A DNA stretch of 44,477 nucleotides from positions 1 through 44,477 of the forward strand of contig CALCCG010000033.1 of assembly GCA_937899785.1 (NCBI GenBank). Reading direction: 5' to 3'. The notes under the pieces were generated by a model, which was not told the DNA's origin, made no database searches, and saw nothing but the letters and a program-made list of their open reading frames with translations. Both the position numbers and the translations under genes were made by a program. Below, one piece after another: positions 15,293-24,731 of the stretch (positions are counted from its first letter, which is position 1; the number at the start of each line of letters is the position of its first letter). The DNA comes from an uncultured Erythrobacter sp. Its GTDB lineage: Bacteria; Pseudomonadota; Alphaproteobacteria; Sphingomonadales; Sphingomonadaceae.

Positions 15293-18200
15293 ATGCACAA
15301 GAAGACCGACAATTCGGCTTGCGGCGCGCGCGATCTTACGCCCCGGCGGCCTAGCAATCCGCCCGGGCGTCGCGAGATCGACTATCGCATTGGCACTCAG
15401 AGCGAGTTTCTTGAGCGGATGCTGTGGCGCGTGCCACGCCAGGAGGTGCCCGACGGCGATCTTGGGCCAGAGGCCTATCCTCTCCAGGGGCTGCGCGCAG
15501 ACCGCGAGGGTGAGCCGACCGGCGGGCTGCTCGACGCTTTTGCCTGCTCGCTTGATGTTCTCAGCTTCTACTCGGAGCGGATCGCGAACGAAGGCTTTCT
15601 CGGCACCGCGAGCGAACGCCGCAGTCTCATCGAGCTGGCCGCTGCCATCGGATATGGCTTCGCCCCCGGCGTCGCGGCGAGCAACTTCCTGGCTTTCACC
15701 GTTGAGAATCAAGATGATCCCTACCGGCGGGTTGATATTGAGCCCGGCGTGCAGGCGACCTCGATCCCTCAGGTCAAAGACGCCCTGCCGCAAACCTTCG
15801 AAACGCTCGAAGGTATCACGGCCCGCGGCGAGTGGAACGCGATCAGGTCGCGCAGCGTGCGCGATCAACCGCTTGCGCTTTACCAAAGCGATGATGAAGA
15901 GGATCCGGCCAACGGCACCTTGTACCTGTTCGACCTCGACAACAGCTTCGATCTTGCCGACCCGCCTCCCGAAGGCTTGGTCGAAATATCCAGCGCAACC
16001 AAGCTGGCCGACTTTCATGCCATCACGCCGGGGCTCGACCTCGTTGCGAGGTTGCAGCAGCGTAAGCTTGATGTTCTGACCAACACAGAGATCGAGCCTG
16101 TGCTGCGCGCTTTGCCGGTGAACGAAGTGTTTGTGTCCGGTCTCGGCCTGGCTCTGGTTCCCGGTCAGCGGATTCTTGCCATTGCGCGCGCCGGGCCACA
16201 GGGCGAGACAATCGCCGAGCCGTTCCGGATCGAGACAGTTGACGAAGTGCGAGACTTTGGCCTCACGCGGCTGGTGCTGGCTCAGCATGGCAGCGAGCCT
16301 GGCAAGGTGAGCCGTCCGCCGCGCTATGTCTCGCCGCGGCTGAAGCCCGGTTTTATATCCACCCAAAGGCTCGCACTCGGCAGCGCCAATGTAGACAAGT
16401 ATGTGCGCGGAACGGCGTGGACTGGGGATGGCCTATCAGCTTTCATTCGCACCCAGTCCTGGTCGCGCGCCAAGACGATGACAATGCTGCGCCAGAAACT
16501 GAACCCGGTTGTCGGGGAGGGCGGGTCTGACGCCATTGCTACCGGTTTCCAAGTCATGCGTGAAGGTGCGAGCGTTTTCGGTGCCAACGCGCCGTTATAC
16601 GCGACGGTGTCCTTTGGTCAGGACACCGCTGGAAACCCAATTAAAACTCCCTTCGATCACGATTGGGACACGAACTCGACGACGATTTGGGTAGACGCCA
16701 AAAACAACCTTCACCAAGCCAACGCGCAAGTGTTTCTCGAACGCGAGGTCAAGGCCGCGCAGCCTGGAGGCTGGGCCATTCTCGAGAACGCCAAAGGTGA
16801 AACCATGGGGCTGCAGGTGACCAACGCGGCCACCCAGTCGCGTTCAGACTATACTGTCAGCGGCAAATCGACCGGCCTGACCCTTGCTAAGGCCGACGGT
16901 GAGGCACTTGTGCCGCCCGAACCTTCGATAGGCAGCACGCTCAACGCCTTCACCACTCGCGACACGCAGGTCTTCCTGGGATCGGAGGCGTTGACGCTTG
17001 GAGGTATTCCGCTTGATCCGGTCTTACAGGCCAAGTTGCTCGAGTTGGATCTGGATAGCCTTTATCTTGATCTCGAACGTGGGCGGCCAATCTCGCTCAC
17101 CGGTGCGCGTGCGGACGCAGAAGGAATTGAAGGCAGCGAGACCGCGATCATTCGCGAAGTGATGCATATCGATGGTGCCACTCGGCTCTTTTTGGAGACC
17201 GCGCTGATATACGCCTATGAACGCACAAGCTTGCGTATCAACGCGAATGTGGCGCTCGCCAGCCATGGTGAGGCCGTCGAAGAGGTCTTGGGCTCGGGCG
17301 ACGCTACGGCGGCCAACCAGACCTTTTCGTTGCGCCGGGTTCCGCTCACCTATGTTGCCGCCAGCACGGCGAGCGGCCGGGCATCGACTTTGAAAGTTTG
17401 GGTCGACGGTGTCGCCTGGTCCGAGGTCCCCACCTTGTTTCACGCCAGCCCGCAAGATGCGGCTTTTGAAACCCAGCTTGGCGAAGACAATCTCGTCACG
17501 ATCCGGTTTGGCGATGGGGTTAAAGGACGCCGCCTGCCGACCGGGGAACTCAATATTACCGCCAGTTATCGCACAGGGACTGGACTGGACGGGCATGTGC
17601 CTGCGCGCACGGTGACGCAGCTCAAAACCAAGCCGCTGGGCGTTCGCGGTGTGACCAACCCTTCACCAGCAACCGGCGCGGCCGATCCGGAGGATCTTGA
17701 CCATGCGCGGGTCAGCGCACCCAACACGGTCAAGACCTTGGGCAGGGTTGTTTCCCTCTCCGACTATGAGGACTTCGCACGCAACTTTGCGGGAGTGGGC
17801 AAAGCAAAGGCGGTGCAGTTGTGGTCAGGCCAAACCAAGTTGATCCATCTCACAATCGCTCCAGAAACCGATATCGAGTTGCCCACCGACGCGCCGCTGC
17901 TGTCGACCCTGGCGGTCGCGCTTGATCTGGTTCGTGACGTCGCGCGGCCGGTCGTGATTCAGCCTTACGTGCGGGTCTATTTTCGCCTTGCGGCCCGCAT
18001 ATTGGTGGCAAGCGCTTATCGCCTGCCTGATGTTGAGCGCGACGTCCGGGCTACAATTGAAGCGGCGTTTGCCTTCGACCAGCGCGCGCTTGGGGAACCG
18101 GTCAGCTCTGCCGCGGCGATCGCCTTGATACAAGCGGTGCCGGGTGTCGTTTCTGTCGACCTTGACGGACTGGAACGCCTTGAGGGCGACGAAGCCATCG

Positions 18201-18352
18201 AAGAGGGGGATTCACCCAGCCTGAGTGCGGTGCTGAAGTCCGCCTCAGCGACCGCGCCGGGGAAACGGCAAGACGGAGCGTTTGCGGCGTCCGAGCTGGT
18301 CCTGATCCTGCCGTCAGCGATCGATCTGAAGATGAAGTACGCCGATGCGTGA
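15293..18352 (+). CDS. Baseplate-J-type wedge protein 2 (Afp12/Pvc12-like)
   Basis: A 1019-aa protein and the second J-type wedge component. Early signature: LLDAFACSLDVLSFYSERIA, EGFLGTASERRSLIELAAAIGY (~80-125), the counterpart of the sequence in the preceding gene. The J core appears at ~786-830 (VTNPSPATGAADPEDLDHAR, RVVSLSDYEDFARNF). The ~500 residues between are beta-rich and long, as in eCIS Pvc12 proteins. A heterodimer of the two J-type proteins builds the wedge ring in Afp/PVC particles, as gp6-gp7 do in T4. The next gene starts eight bases before this stop (ATG 18345), so expression is coupled. Confidence 0.87.
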   Translation: MHKKTDNSACGARDLTPRRPSNPPGRREIDYRIGTQSEFLERMLWRVPRQEVPDGDLGPEAYPLQGLRADREGEPTGGLLDAFACSLDVLSFYSERIANEGFLGTASERRSLIELAAAIGYGFAPGVAASNFLAFTVENQDDPYRRVDIEPGVQATSIPQVKDALPQTFETLEGITARGEWNAIRSRSVRDQPLALYQSDDEEDPANGTLYLFDLDNSFDLADPPPEGLVEISSATKLADFHAITPGLDLVARLQQRKLDVLTNTEIEPVLRALPVNEVFVSGLGLALVPGQRILAIARAGPQGETIAEPFRIETVDEVRDFGLTRLVLAQHGSEPGKVSRPPRYVSPRLKPGFISTQRLALGSANVDKYVRGTAWTGDGLSAFIRTQSWSRAKTMTMLRQKLNPVVGEGGSDAIATGFQVMREGASVFGANAPLYATVSFGQDTAGNPIKTPFDHDWDTNSTTIWVDAKNNLHQANAQVFLEREVKAAQPGGWAILENAKGETMGLQVTNAATQSRSDYTVSGKSTGLTLAKADGEALVPPEPSIGSTLNAFTTRDTQVFLGSEALTLGGIPLDPVLQAKLLELDLDSLYLDLERGRPISLTGARADAEGIEGSETAIIREVMHIDGATRLFLETALIYAYERTSLRINANVALASHGEAVEEVLGSGDATAANQTFSLRRVPLTYVAASTASGRASTLKVWVDGVAWSEVPTLFHASPQDAAFETQLGEDNLVTIRFGDGVKGRRLPTGELNITASYRTGTGLDGHVPARTVTQLKTKPLGVRGVTNPSPATGAADPEDLDHARVSAPNTVKTLGRVVSLSDYEDFARNFAGVGKAKAVQLWSGQTKLIHLTIAPETDIELPTDAPLLSTLAVALDLVRDVARPVVIQPYVRVYFRLAARILVASAYRLPDVERDVRATIEAAFAFDQRALGEPVSSAAAIALIQAVPGVVSVDLDGLERLEGDEAIEEGDSPSLSAVLKSASATAPGKRQDGAFAASELVLILPSAIDLKMKYADA

Positions 18353-20561
18353 TCGTCGCTCCACGCCACTCTTTGACGCCGTACCATCCTATCTCAAGCT
18401 GCGCGATGGTCAGGATCAGCGCGCTCTTGAAGCCCTGACCGCTCTGCTCACGCAAGAGCTGCAAGTGGTAGAACGCGACGTTGATCAGCTCTACGATAAC
18501 TGGTTCGTTGAAACCTGCGAGCCTTGGGTCTTGCCTTATATCGCTGAGGTCGTGGGTGCGCGGCCGATGCGCGAGATTGGCCCTGACCGCGCTGGGCAGT
18601 TGCGCGCCTATGTCGCCAATGTGCTGCAATATCGGCAAGCCAAGGGAACGGCGGCCGCGCTGGAGCAGGTGTCCCGCGATGTGACGGGTTGGCCAATCGT
18701 TGCGGTTGAGTTCTTCAAGCACCTGACCATGGCGGAGAACGTCAACCACCTGCGCGGACTGCGGCCCGTTACCGCCAGCGTCCGGCGCGCGGATCAGCCT
18801 CAGCGCGCGCACCGTCCGTTCTCAAAGGCTGCGCATCTTCCCGCTGCCGGACGCGCCGATGGTTTTTCGGGGCGTTTCAACATTCCCAATCTTGGATTGT
18901 TTGTCTGGACCCGGTCGGCCCAACCGCTGTTTCCCGTGGTGAGCGAGAAGGATGGCTATCTTGGTGGGCCCACCCCTTCGCTTATTGCCTCTGATGGTTC
19001 AATTCGTCGCTTCGATCCGCTTGGGCGTGATGTGGCGCTGGTGAATTTGCCAGAGCCAGACACGACGATCGCTGATCGGGTTTCGCCGCTTAAAGTTCCC
19101 GAGCCCCTGCAGCGTCAGGCCCTGGCTGAAGAGCTTGACGGATTGCGCGATGGATCGATCACGGCGCCGCAATGGTTCGGGGAAAGGCCCGTACTAAGAG
19201 TGCGCCTCGACGGCGACGAGGTTTCTGCAGAGAACCTCTTTTGTTGCAATCTTGCCGAGGCCTCGGACGGAAGCGTCCGCCGACCATCGAACGCTGGCCA
19301 CGTCTTGTTCGACCCCGTCCTTGGCCGGCTCTCGCTTAGCGCAAGCGATAAGGAAAAGAGGGTCGAGACTGGTTTTGCGCACGGCCTGGCGATGGATGTT
19401 GGCGGTGGACCCTATGACAGGCGGGCGTCGCTGGAACGCTGGTGGGGCGACTTCTTCGTTCCGGGCGAAGCGGACCCTTGGCTGATCGGTGTGACTCAGC
19501 GCGCCGAGTTGCAGACGGACAATCCTGACTTGGGCGGACCCGTTGTTGGCACATTGCGCGAGGCTGTCGAGCGTTGGAACGCCCGTGCGGAAGGTTCGCG
19601 CGGCGTTATCGTCCTGTTCGACAGTGGAACCTATCCTGAAGCGATTACCGGGACGAACGGCACGATTGATCTGAGCAACGGAGCCCGCTTGGCGATCGTC
19701 GCCGCCAACTGGCCGGGCGTGCCGCTGCCTGACGGAACGGTCTTTCGATCGCCGGATGATGTGTCGCCGTCATTGTGTCGGCCGTTCATCGCGTCGCGGA
19801 TAAAAGTGCGGGCCAGTTCCGGTGCCGATGACCAACCCGCACGTTTGCTCCTCTCCGGGCTCGCGCTCAAGGATGTGCGGATGGATCCCGGCGAGGCTGT
19901 CGATCAGCTGGACATTCACGATTGCACATTGGGCTTTGATGGCGAAGTGTTTGGCGAGGCGCTGCGCTGCTTGGGAGATGACGGGATCAGGCTCTCCATA
20001 GAGCGCTGCATGCTGGGGCGGATCTGGCTGCCCAATTCAACCACGAGCCTTTCGATCAGCGACAGCGTCCTCGCCTTTGGTCCGCAGCCATCGCTGGGGA
20101 AGAGAGTGGCCTTGCGCGCGCCCAGAAGCGATCTTGAGATGGCGCGATGCACGGTCTTGGGGCAGACCGAGGCTCGCGCGGTTGAGGTTGAAGACTCGAT
20201 CTTCGCCGGACGCGTGACCGTCGCCTTTCGCCAGACTGGCTGTGTCCGCTTCAGCTACGCAACATCGAATTCGGTGATCCCACGGCGCTACAGATGCGTT
20301 GATGAGAATTCGGACGCCGATGGTGTGAACGATGGCCGAAAACGCTTCCCCGAGTTTGTCTCCGATGATTTTGGCAGGCCCGGCTTTGCAGAACTCACAC
20401 CGGGTTGCACAAAGGATATCCGCGAGGGAGCCGAGGGCAATCTGGAAATGGGTGTCGGCAATCACCTGCGCGTACCCGCGCGCCTTGCCAATCTGCGCGA
20501 CGCGATCACCGAGTACGCGCCGTTTGGCATGAACTGCGGGGTAATTTTCGTTGAAGAATGA
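18345..20561 (+). CDS. P2 gpI-like tail protein with long beta-helix-like C-terminal extension
   Basis: A 738-aa protein. Residues ~1-150 match the phage tail protein I pattern seen at the end of eCIS baseplate operons: FDAVPSYLKLRDG, an acidic helix QVVERDVDQLYDNWFVETCEPWVLPYIAEVVGA, and YRQAKGTAAALEQVSRDVTGWP. The remainder is far longer than P2 gpI. Residues ~385-680 contain short repeating strand-turn units (LLLSGLALKDVRMDPG, QLDIHDCTLGFDGE, RLSIERCMLGRIWLPN, SLSISDSVLAFG) that suggest a right-handed parallel beta-helix. gpI-type proteins form the baseplate periphery where fibres attach, so the extension may be a fibre-like or surface-binding module. Beta-helix is a pattern judgement, not a computed prediction. 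Confidence 0.75.
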   Translation: MRDRRSTPLFDAVPSYLKLRDGQDQRALEALTALLTQELQVVERDVDQLYDNWFVETCEPWVLPYIAEVVGARPMREIGPDRAGQLRAYVANVLQYRQAKGTAAALEQVSRDVTGWPIVAVEFFKHLTMAENVNHLRGLRPVTASVRRADQPQRAHRPFSKAAHLPAAGRADGFSGRFNIPNLGLFVWTRSAQPLFPVVSEKDGYLGGPTPSLIASDGSIRRFDPLGRDVALVNLPEPDTTIADRVSPLKVPEPLQRQALAEELDGLRDGSITAPQWFGERPVLRVRLDGDEVSAENLFCCNLAEASDGSVRRPSNAGHVLFDPVLGRLSLSASDKEKRVETGFAHGLAMDVGGGPYDRRASLERWWGDFFVPGEADPWLIGVTQRAELQTDNPDLGGPVVGTLREAVERWNARAEGSRGVIVLFDSGTYPEAITGTNGTIDLSNGARLAIVAANWPGVPLPDGTVFRSPDDVSPSLCRPFIASRIKVRASSGADDQPARLLLSGLALKDVRMDPGEAVDQLDIHDCTLGFDGEVFGEALRCLGDDGIRLSIERCMLGRIWLPNSTTSLSISDSVLAFGPQPSLGKRVALRAPRSDLEMARCTVLGQTEARAVEVEDSIFAGRVTVAFRQTGCVRFSYATSNSVIPRRYRCVDENSDADGVNDGRKRFPEFVSDDFGRPGFAELTPGCTKDIREGAEGNLEMGVGNHLRVPARLANLRDAITEYAPFGMNCGVIFVEE

Positions 20562-20570
20562 GGCATGGTC

Positions 20571-23500
20571 ATGAGTGGTGATTTCTCACGCAATTCGTTT
20601 GATCGAGCAAAGGCGTTCAGCCTCGTCCGGCTGCAACAGGGTCGCTTGCTCAGCGATGCGGACTTCAATGAGCAGGGCGACCTGCTCCGTGACGCTGAAC
20701 GCTTTAGCGCGCGATCCGTCATCGGACCGGTTGGCTTTCCTCAGGAGGATGCGGGCTTCGCGCTTGCGGAGCAAGCCTCGCTCGGCGGCTTTACGCTGTC
20801 GGAAGGAACCGCTTTTGTTGGCGGGCGCCCGGTTTATTGCTCGGGGCCTCAGCCCTTGGAGATCCGGCGAAAGTCGGGCACGGGCGCTGATACGAAGTGG
20901 GTGGCGATAAACGGGCCTGCGCTTCGCGTTGGCGATGCGCTTTCCAAGGCTGATGACGGGAGCGGTCCGGTCTTCCGCGTTACCAAGAGCGAACGCAACG
21001 AGGATGGTGAGGCGCAGTTCGAGGTCACGCCGTCCCTGACACCGCAATCGCTGGGAAAGGTGTGGCGTGTTGCAGCGCTGGACCCTGAGCGCGGCGACCT
21101 ACCTGAAGCTGTGGGGCGCTATCTTGCCTATCTGGAAGTGTGGGACGCAATCGTCACTGCGGTCGATGACACCGATCTGCTTGAGGTGGCCTTTGACGGA
21201 CCAGACACAGCGGCTCGCGATCGCACCAGCTGGCGCGTTGGCTTTGCCTTGGAAGAGGATCTGGTTGAAGCGGGTCTGGGTGAGGCGCCGCTTACCTGCG
21301 CAGACTTTGCTGGCGAATTTGAACCGTTTGGTGCGCGCGCCCAGCTGGCGGCGCGGACGGTGGTGTCCGACACTGAGGCGGGCCCGTGCACTTTGCCCCC
21401 AGATGCCGGGTATCGCTCGGTGGAGAACCACCTTTACCGGGTCGAAGTCCACGTCCCACGCATGGGTGGGCCAGCGCTTTACAAATGGTCGCGCGATAAC
21501 GGCGCGCACCGCACGCGGTATAACGCAATCGAAGATGGCGCGCTGTTGGTGGACAGTCTGGGGCGCGATCCCGTAACCGCTCTCAAGAGTGGCGACTGGA
21601 TTGAAATCCTCGATGACGCCGCGTTGGAGGCCAACAAGTCGGGTTTCTTCGCTCAGATCGCCGATGCAGTCGGATCGCGAGTGACCCTTTCAGAACTGCG
21701 CAGCGCCGACGATCTTGCGCCACTCGCCTCGGGTGGGGATCCCAATCTGAACGCTTTGCCCGAGGCCGCGACCCTTCGCCGCTGGGAAGGGGGATTGCCC
21801 GTTCCGGTTGATCCCGCGGCCGACTGGGTCGAGCTGGAACTTGGCCTCGAAGTGCGCTTTCGCGAAGGGGCCTTGCTGCACGGCGATTGTTGGACGATCC
21901 CGGCCCGTTCGCTGACGGGCGATGTCGATTGGCCAAAGCACCCAATCACGGGCGACCCGCTAGACGCTTTGCCCGAGGGGCTTGAGCGCGCCTTCGCACC
22001 TCTCGGATTTGTGTCGTTGAGCGCAAGCGGCGCCTGGAGCGTTGAAAGCGATTGCCGCGTTCGCTTCGCGCCGCTCGCGGATCAGGTGATGTTTGACTAC
22101 GTCAGCGGTGACGGCCAGCAGGCGATGCCTGATGAGACTTCGCCGACGGACCGTGTGGCTTTGCCGCAGCCTCTCAAAGTCTCGGTTACGCGCGGTCGCC
22201 GGCCGGTTCAAGGCGCACGGGTCCGGTTCTCGGTCGGCACGGGTGATGGGCGTCTCGATGGTTCGCAAACCAATGTCGAGGTGATGACCGACAGCGAGGG
22301 TGTCGCGCAGGCGCACTGGGCAATCGATGGGGCTAACGCGCTGCAGACGGTTGTGGCGTTGCGTGTCGATGCGGACGGTAACGACGTTGGAGCACCGGTC
22401 GAATTCGCGGCGACCTTGTCCCGCGCGCGGGCAACCAGCTTTGATCCAGCCAACACGCCCGAGCTCGCCGGAGCGCTCAATGTGCAGGACGCTATCGAGC
22501 AGCTTGCGCGCACGCAAAATGGTGGTTGCGAAACCCACATCATCACTCCGGCAACCGACTGGGTCAGCGTGCTTGCAAGTATCCCGAAGGGTTTGGACGT
22601 CAGTGTTTGTTTTGCGCCCGGGCGATACGAAACCGAAGAGACCGTTGTCGTCAAAGGGCTTGGCCATGTGCGTCTCAACGGGAGTGGCAAGGGAGTGGAA
22701 ATCGCGGCGCTCAGGAGCGAATGCGCGATCGAGTTTGTCGACTGTAAGAGCTTCATCGCGAGAGGCGTGTCTTGCTCAGCGCTCGCTTTGCCAGATCGGA
22801 TAACGGGCGAAGGACAGAACCCCCAACGGCGCGGGGCTCTTACCCTCACCGGCATACCGGAAGTCGATGTGGCGCAGTGCCATTTTGCGTGCGGTCCGGG
22901 TAGCACCGATGAGCGCACCGCGCTCACCGTTCGCGCCAGACCGGATGAAGATATGGTGGCTCCCATGCGCTGTGTTCGGGTGGTGAATTGCGAGATCGAG
23001 GTCGGCTATCGTCAGGAAGGGATTCTGGTTCACGATGCCATTGATCTGATTGTCGCCGACAATTGTGTCTCGGTTCTGCCAATCCCCGATGGCTTCAGCA
23101 CCGCCGCAGGGAATCTGACAAAGAAGCAATTGGCGCAGCTCAACAGCGCGCTGATCTCAAGCATCAAGACCGGGGATGCGGTGCTCGGCAAGGATGTGCG
23201 TGAGGTGCGAGTGGGCGAATTTTCCGTCACTTTTCTGAGCGCGATACCACAAGCCCAATGGAGCGGCGCTGTGCGCAAGTTTCCGCCTCCCGCACAGGCC
23301 TCTCGCAACGAAGCGGGCGTGAAGGCGTATTGGGAGCAATTGCAAAGCGCCATTATTGAAACTCCCGAAGCGATGCCGAGCTTCCACGAAGCGCTCAAAT
23401 TTGCCGGCGATGGCAGCGTCGATCGGGTGGATGAGACGACCCGTCGGCGGATGCTCGTGCTCAAGGAAAGAGGCATCGCTAAGCGGACGGAGATCTTGTC

Positions 23501-24293
23501 CGCTGGCCGCAACGTGCTTTTGGAACGCAATGGCCAATCGGTTGCCTTCAAATCACCGGTTTCAAACCGCCAATGGCAGTTGATCATGAACCGTGCAGAG
23601 GCGGATCAACCGATCAAGCCCGGCGTGGATTTGGTTGCCTATGTGAAGGGCGTCGGCAATCGCTTGCTGCTGGGGACTCTTTCGAGAAGCGGCTTCAGCG
23701 AGTTCTCACGGTGGTTCAACGCGAACACAGGATCGCGCAAGACCATGGCCCACCAGGCGATCGTTTGCGCTGGGAGCACGCTCGATACCGTGCGGATTTC
23801 AGGCAACATCGTTCGCGGTTTCAACACCGCGATCCGCGTCGCGCTGAGCCACGAGGCCCAGTCCTTCAACGTCGGTAGCGCAACCATTGAGGACAATGTC
23901 TGCGAGTTGACGACACCGGGTCCGGAACTGCGCTGGCTTCACGGTGTCTATGTCGGAAACATTGACCGCCTGATGATCCGCAACAATCGCCTGATGCATT
24001 GGCGGGTCAGCGGACATCACAATTCGCCCTACGAATTTGGGTTCTGGATCTTTGGTTTCCTAGGCACACAATTGCTGTTCAAGGACAATCGCATCGAAAT
24101 CGCCAAGCGCGGTTTTCGAGTGAAAAAGCTCCTTGAAGGCGGCGCTGGAGGTATCCCGGATGATGAATGGGATGATTATCATTGGTTGATGGCTGACAAT
24201 CAAGTGATTGGAGCGGTTAGACTGGATTCAACTAATCCATTTCACCTTATGAAATATCGCGACAATTACGGCGCTCCGCACCAGATTCAGTAG
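20571..24293 (+). CDS. DUF6519-type fibre-like protein with Ig-like and beta-helix domains
   Basis: A 1240-aa protein. ATG 20571 is preferred over ATG 20565 because this family usually begins MSGDFSR; the gap from the previous stop is nine bases. Residues ~1-45 (FSRNSFDRAKAFSLVRLQQG, LLSDADFNEQ) are the DUF6519 signature found on tail-fibre-like proteins of eCIS. A Big_1-type Ig domain is visible at ~535-625 (VSVTRGRRPVQGARVRFSV, VMTDSEGVAQAHWAIDG). From ~660 on, short strand repeats (VRVVNCEIEVGYRQEGILV, VRISGNIVRGFNTAIRVAL, LMIRNNRLMHWRVSG) indicate a right-handed beta-helix interrupted by a helical insert (~840-960). It probably forms the fibre or receptor-binding organ, replacing Afp13/Pvc13. 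It is the last gene of the unit. Confidence 0.78.
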   Translation: MSGDFSRNSFDRAKAFSLVRLQQGRLLSDADFNEQGDLLRDAERFSARSVIGPVGFPQEDAGFALAEQASLGGFTLSEGTAFVGGRPVYCSGPQPLEIRRKSGTGADTKWVAINGPALRVGDALSKADDGSGPVFRVTKSERNEDGEAQFEVTPSLTPQSLGKVWRVAALDPERGDLPEAVGRYLAYLEVWDAIVTAVDDTDLLEVAFDGPDTAARDRTSWRVGFALEEDLVEAGLGEAPLTCADFAGEFEPFGARAQLAARTVVSDTEAGPCTLPPDAGYRSVENHLYRVEVHVPRMGGPALYKWSRDNGAHRTRYNAIEDGALLVDSLGRDPVTALKSGDWIEILDDAALEANKSGFFAQIADAVGSRVTLSELRSADDLAPLASGGDPNLNALPEAATLRRWEGGLPVPVDPAADWVELELGLEVRFREGALLHGDCWTIPARSLTGDVDWPKHPITGDPLDALPEGLERAFAPLGFVSLSASGAWSVESDCRVRFAPLADQVMFDYVSGDGQQAMPDETSPTDRVALPQPLKVSVTRGRRPVQGARVRFSVGTGDGRLDGSQTNVEVMTDSEGVAQAHWAIDGANALQTVVALRVDADGNDVGAPVEFAATLSRARATSFDPANTPELAGALNVQDAIEQLARTQNGGCETHIITPATDWVSVLASIPKGLDVSVCFAPGRYETEETVVVKGLGHVRLNGSGKGVEIAALRSECAIEFVDCKSFIARGVSCSALALPDRITGEGQNPQRRGALTLTGIPEVDVAQCHFACGPGSTDERTALTVRARPDEDMVAPMRCVRVVNCEIEVGYRQEGILVHDAIDLIVADNCVSVLPIPDGFSTAAGNLTKKQLAQLNSALISSIKTGDAVLGKDVREVRVGEFSVTFLSAIPQAQWSGAVRKFPPPAQASRNEAGVKAYWEQLQSAIIETPEAMPSFHEALKFAGDGSVDRVDETTRRRMLVLKERGIAKRTEILSAGRNVLLERNGQSVAFKSPVSNRQWQLIMNRAEADQPIKPGVDLVAYVKGVGNRLLLGTLSRSGFSEFSRWFNANTGSRKTMAHQAIVCAGSTLDTVRISGNIVRGFNTAIRVALSHEAQSFNVGSATIEDNVCELTTPGPELRWLHGVYVGNIDRLMIRNNRLMHWRVSGHHNSPYEFGFWIFGFLGTQLLFKDNRIEIAKRGFRVKKLLEGGAGGIPDDEWDDYHWLMADNQVIGAVRLDSTNPFHLMKYRDNYGAPHQIQ

Positions 24294-24395
24294 GTATTTC
24301 CGATTGCGCAACATCTCTCGGGCTGATACCTTTCTCAGGCTGTACATCTAGTATGGTATTTAAAGCGAGTCGCGAATTACCGTGGTCGACGAGCT

Positions 24396-24412
24396 TCTGG
24401 TTCGAGTCCAGA
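24396..24412 (+). other. tRNA T-arm-like motif (possible attachment-site remnant)
   Basis: TCTGG-TTCGAGT-CCAGA is a perfect 5-bp stem with the canonical 7-base T-loop of tRNA. No matching D-arm, anticodon arm or 5' acceptor strand is found in the preceding ~80 bases, so it is not a functional tRNA. It lies right after the eCIS unit, next to a terminator, and might be the duplicated 3' end of a tRNA left by integration, or chance. Confidence 0.3.
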
Positions 24413-24450
24413 GAGCGGGGGACAAACTGTCTCCCGCTCACTTGGCTTTT
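24413..24450 (+). terminator. Rho-independent-type terminator after eCIS unit
   Basis: A 12-bp stem (GAGCGGGGGACA paired with TGTCTCCCGCTC, one G-T pair) with a 3-base loop spans 24413-24439, followed by ACTTGGCTTTT. It is the strongest hairpin downstream of the fibre gene and would end the long eCIS transcript. The rest of 24294-24731 holds no gene that I can support. Confidence 0.7.
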
Positions 24451-24632
24451 CGGCGCGACATCGGGTGCCGAATGGTCATAGCCTTCAGCGTTGCGCGACC
24501 GATTTCCAACTCAGCGCCTTTCTGAAGCGCTGGAGCGAAGGCGCGTCCCGCTTCGGCAATGTGGCCAAGCCCAGTTGCTCGGCCGTTGTGCTAGACTGAT
24601 ACAGTCTGTTACCGGTCGATACATTGCGTGCA

Positions 24633-24649
24633 ATAATTGACTGTATTAA
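24633..24649 (+). promoter_or_regulatory. AT-rich box upstream of sulfatase gene
   Basis: ATAATTGACTGTATTAA is an AT-rich island in GC-rich DNA, ~85 bases before the sulfatase start. The core ACTGTATTAA resembles ACTATATTAA at 40239-40248 before the monooxygenase gene, so the two may share a promoter element or regulator site. A GAGGGG ribosome binding site precedes the sulfatase ATG. Confidence 0.3.
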
Positions 24650-24731
24650 CCCCTACACACGGGAGAAAGTGAGAGGCCACGATTCTGGCAGGGTCAGAAT
24701 TCAGTAGGTCCACACGGGATGAGGGGAAATC

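Noticed and set aside
15269..16366. Long minus-strand open frame (365 codons) opposite the second J-type gene
   Set aside because: Antisense shadow of a gene with clear baseplate motifs; no family features of its own.
2..24293. Prophage or type VI secretion system
   Set aside because: No head, portal, terminase, lysis or integrase genes, and no TssJ/L/M membrane complex or ClpV. DUF4255, Pvc15-type ATPase and DUF4157 genes are eCIS hallmarks.
24396..24412. Complete tRNA gene
   Set aside because: Only the T-arm is present; no acceptor, D-arm or anticodon arm can be drawn upstream.
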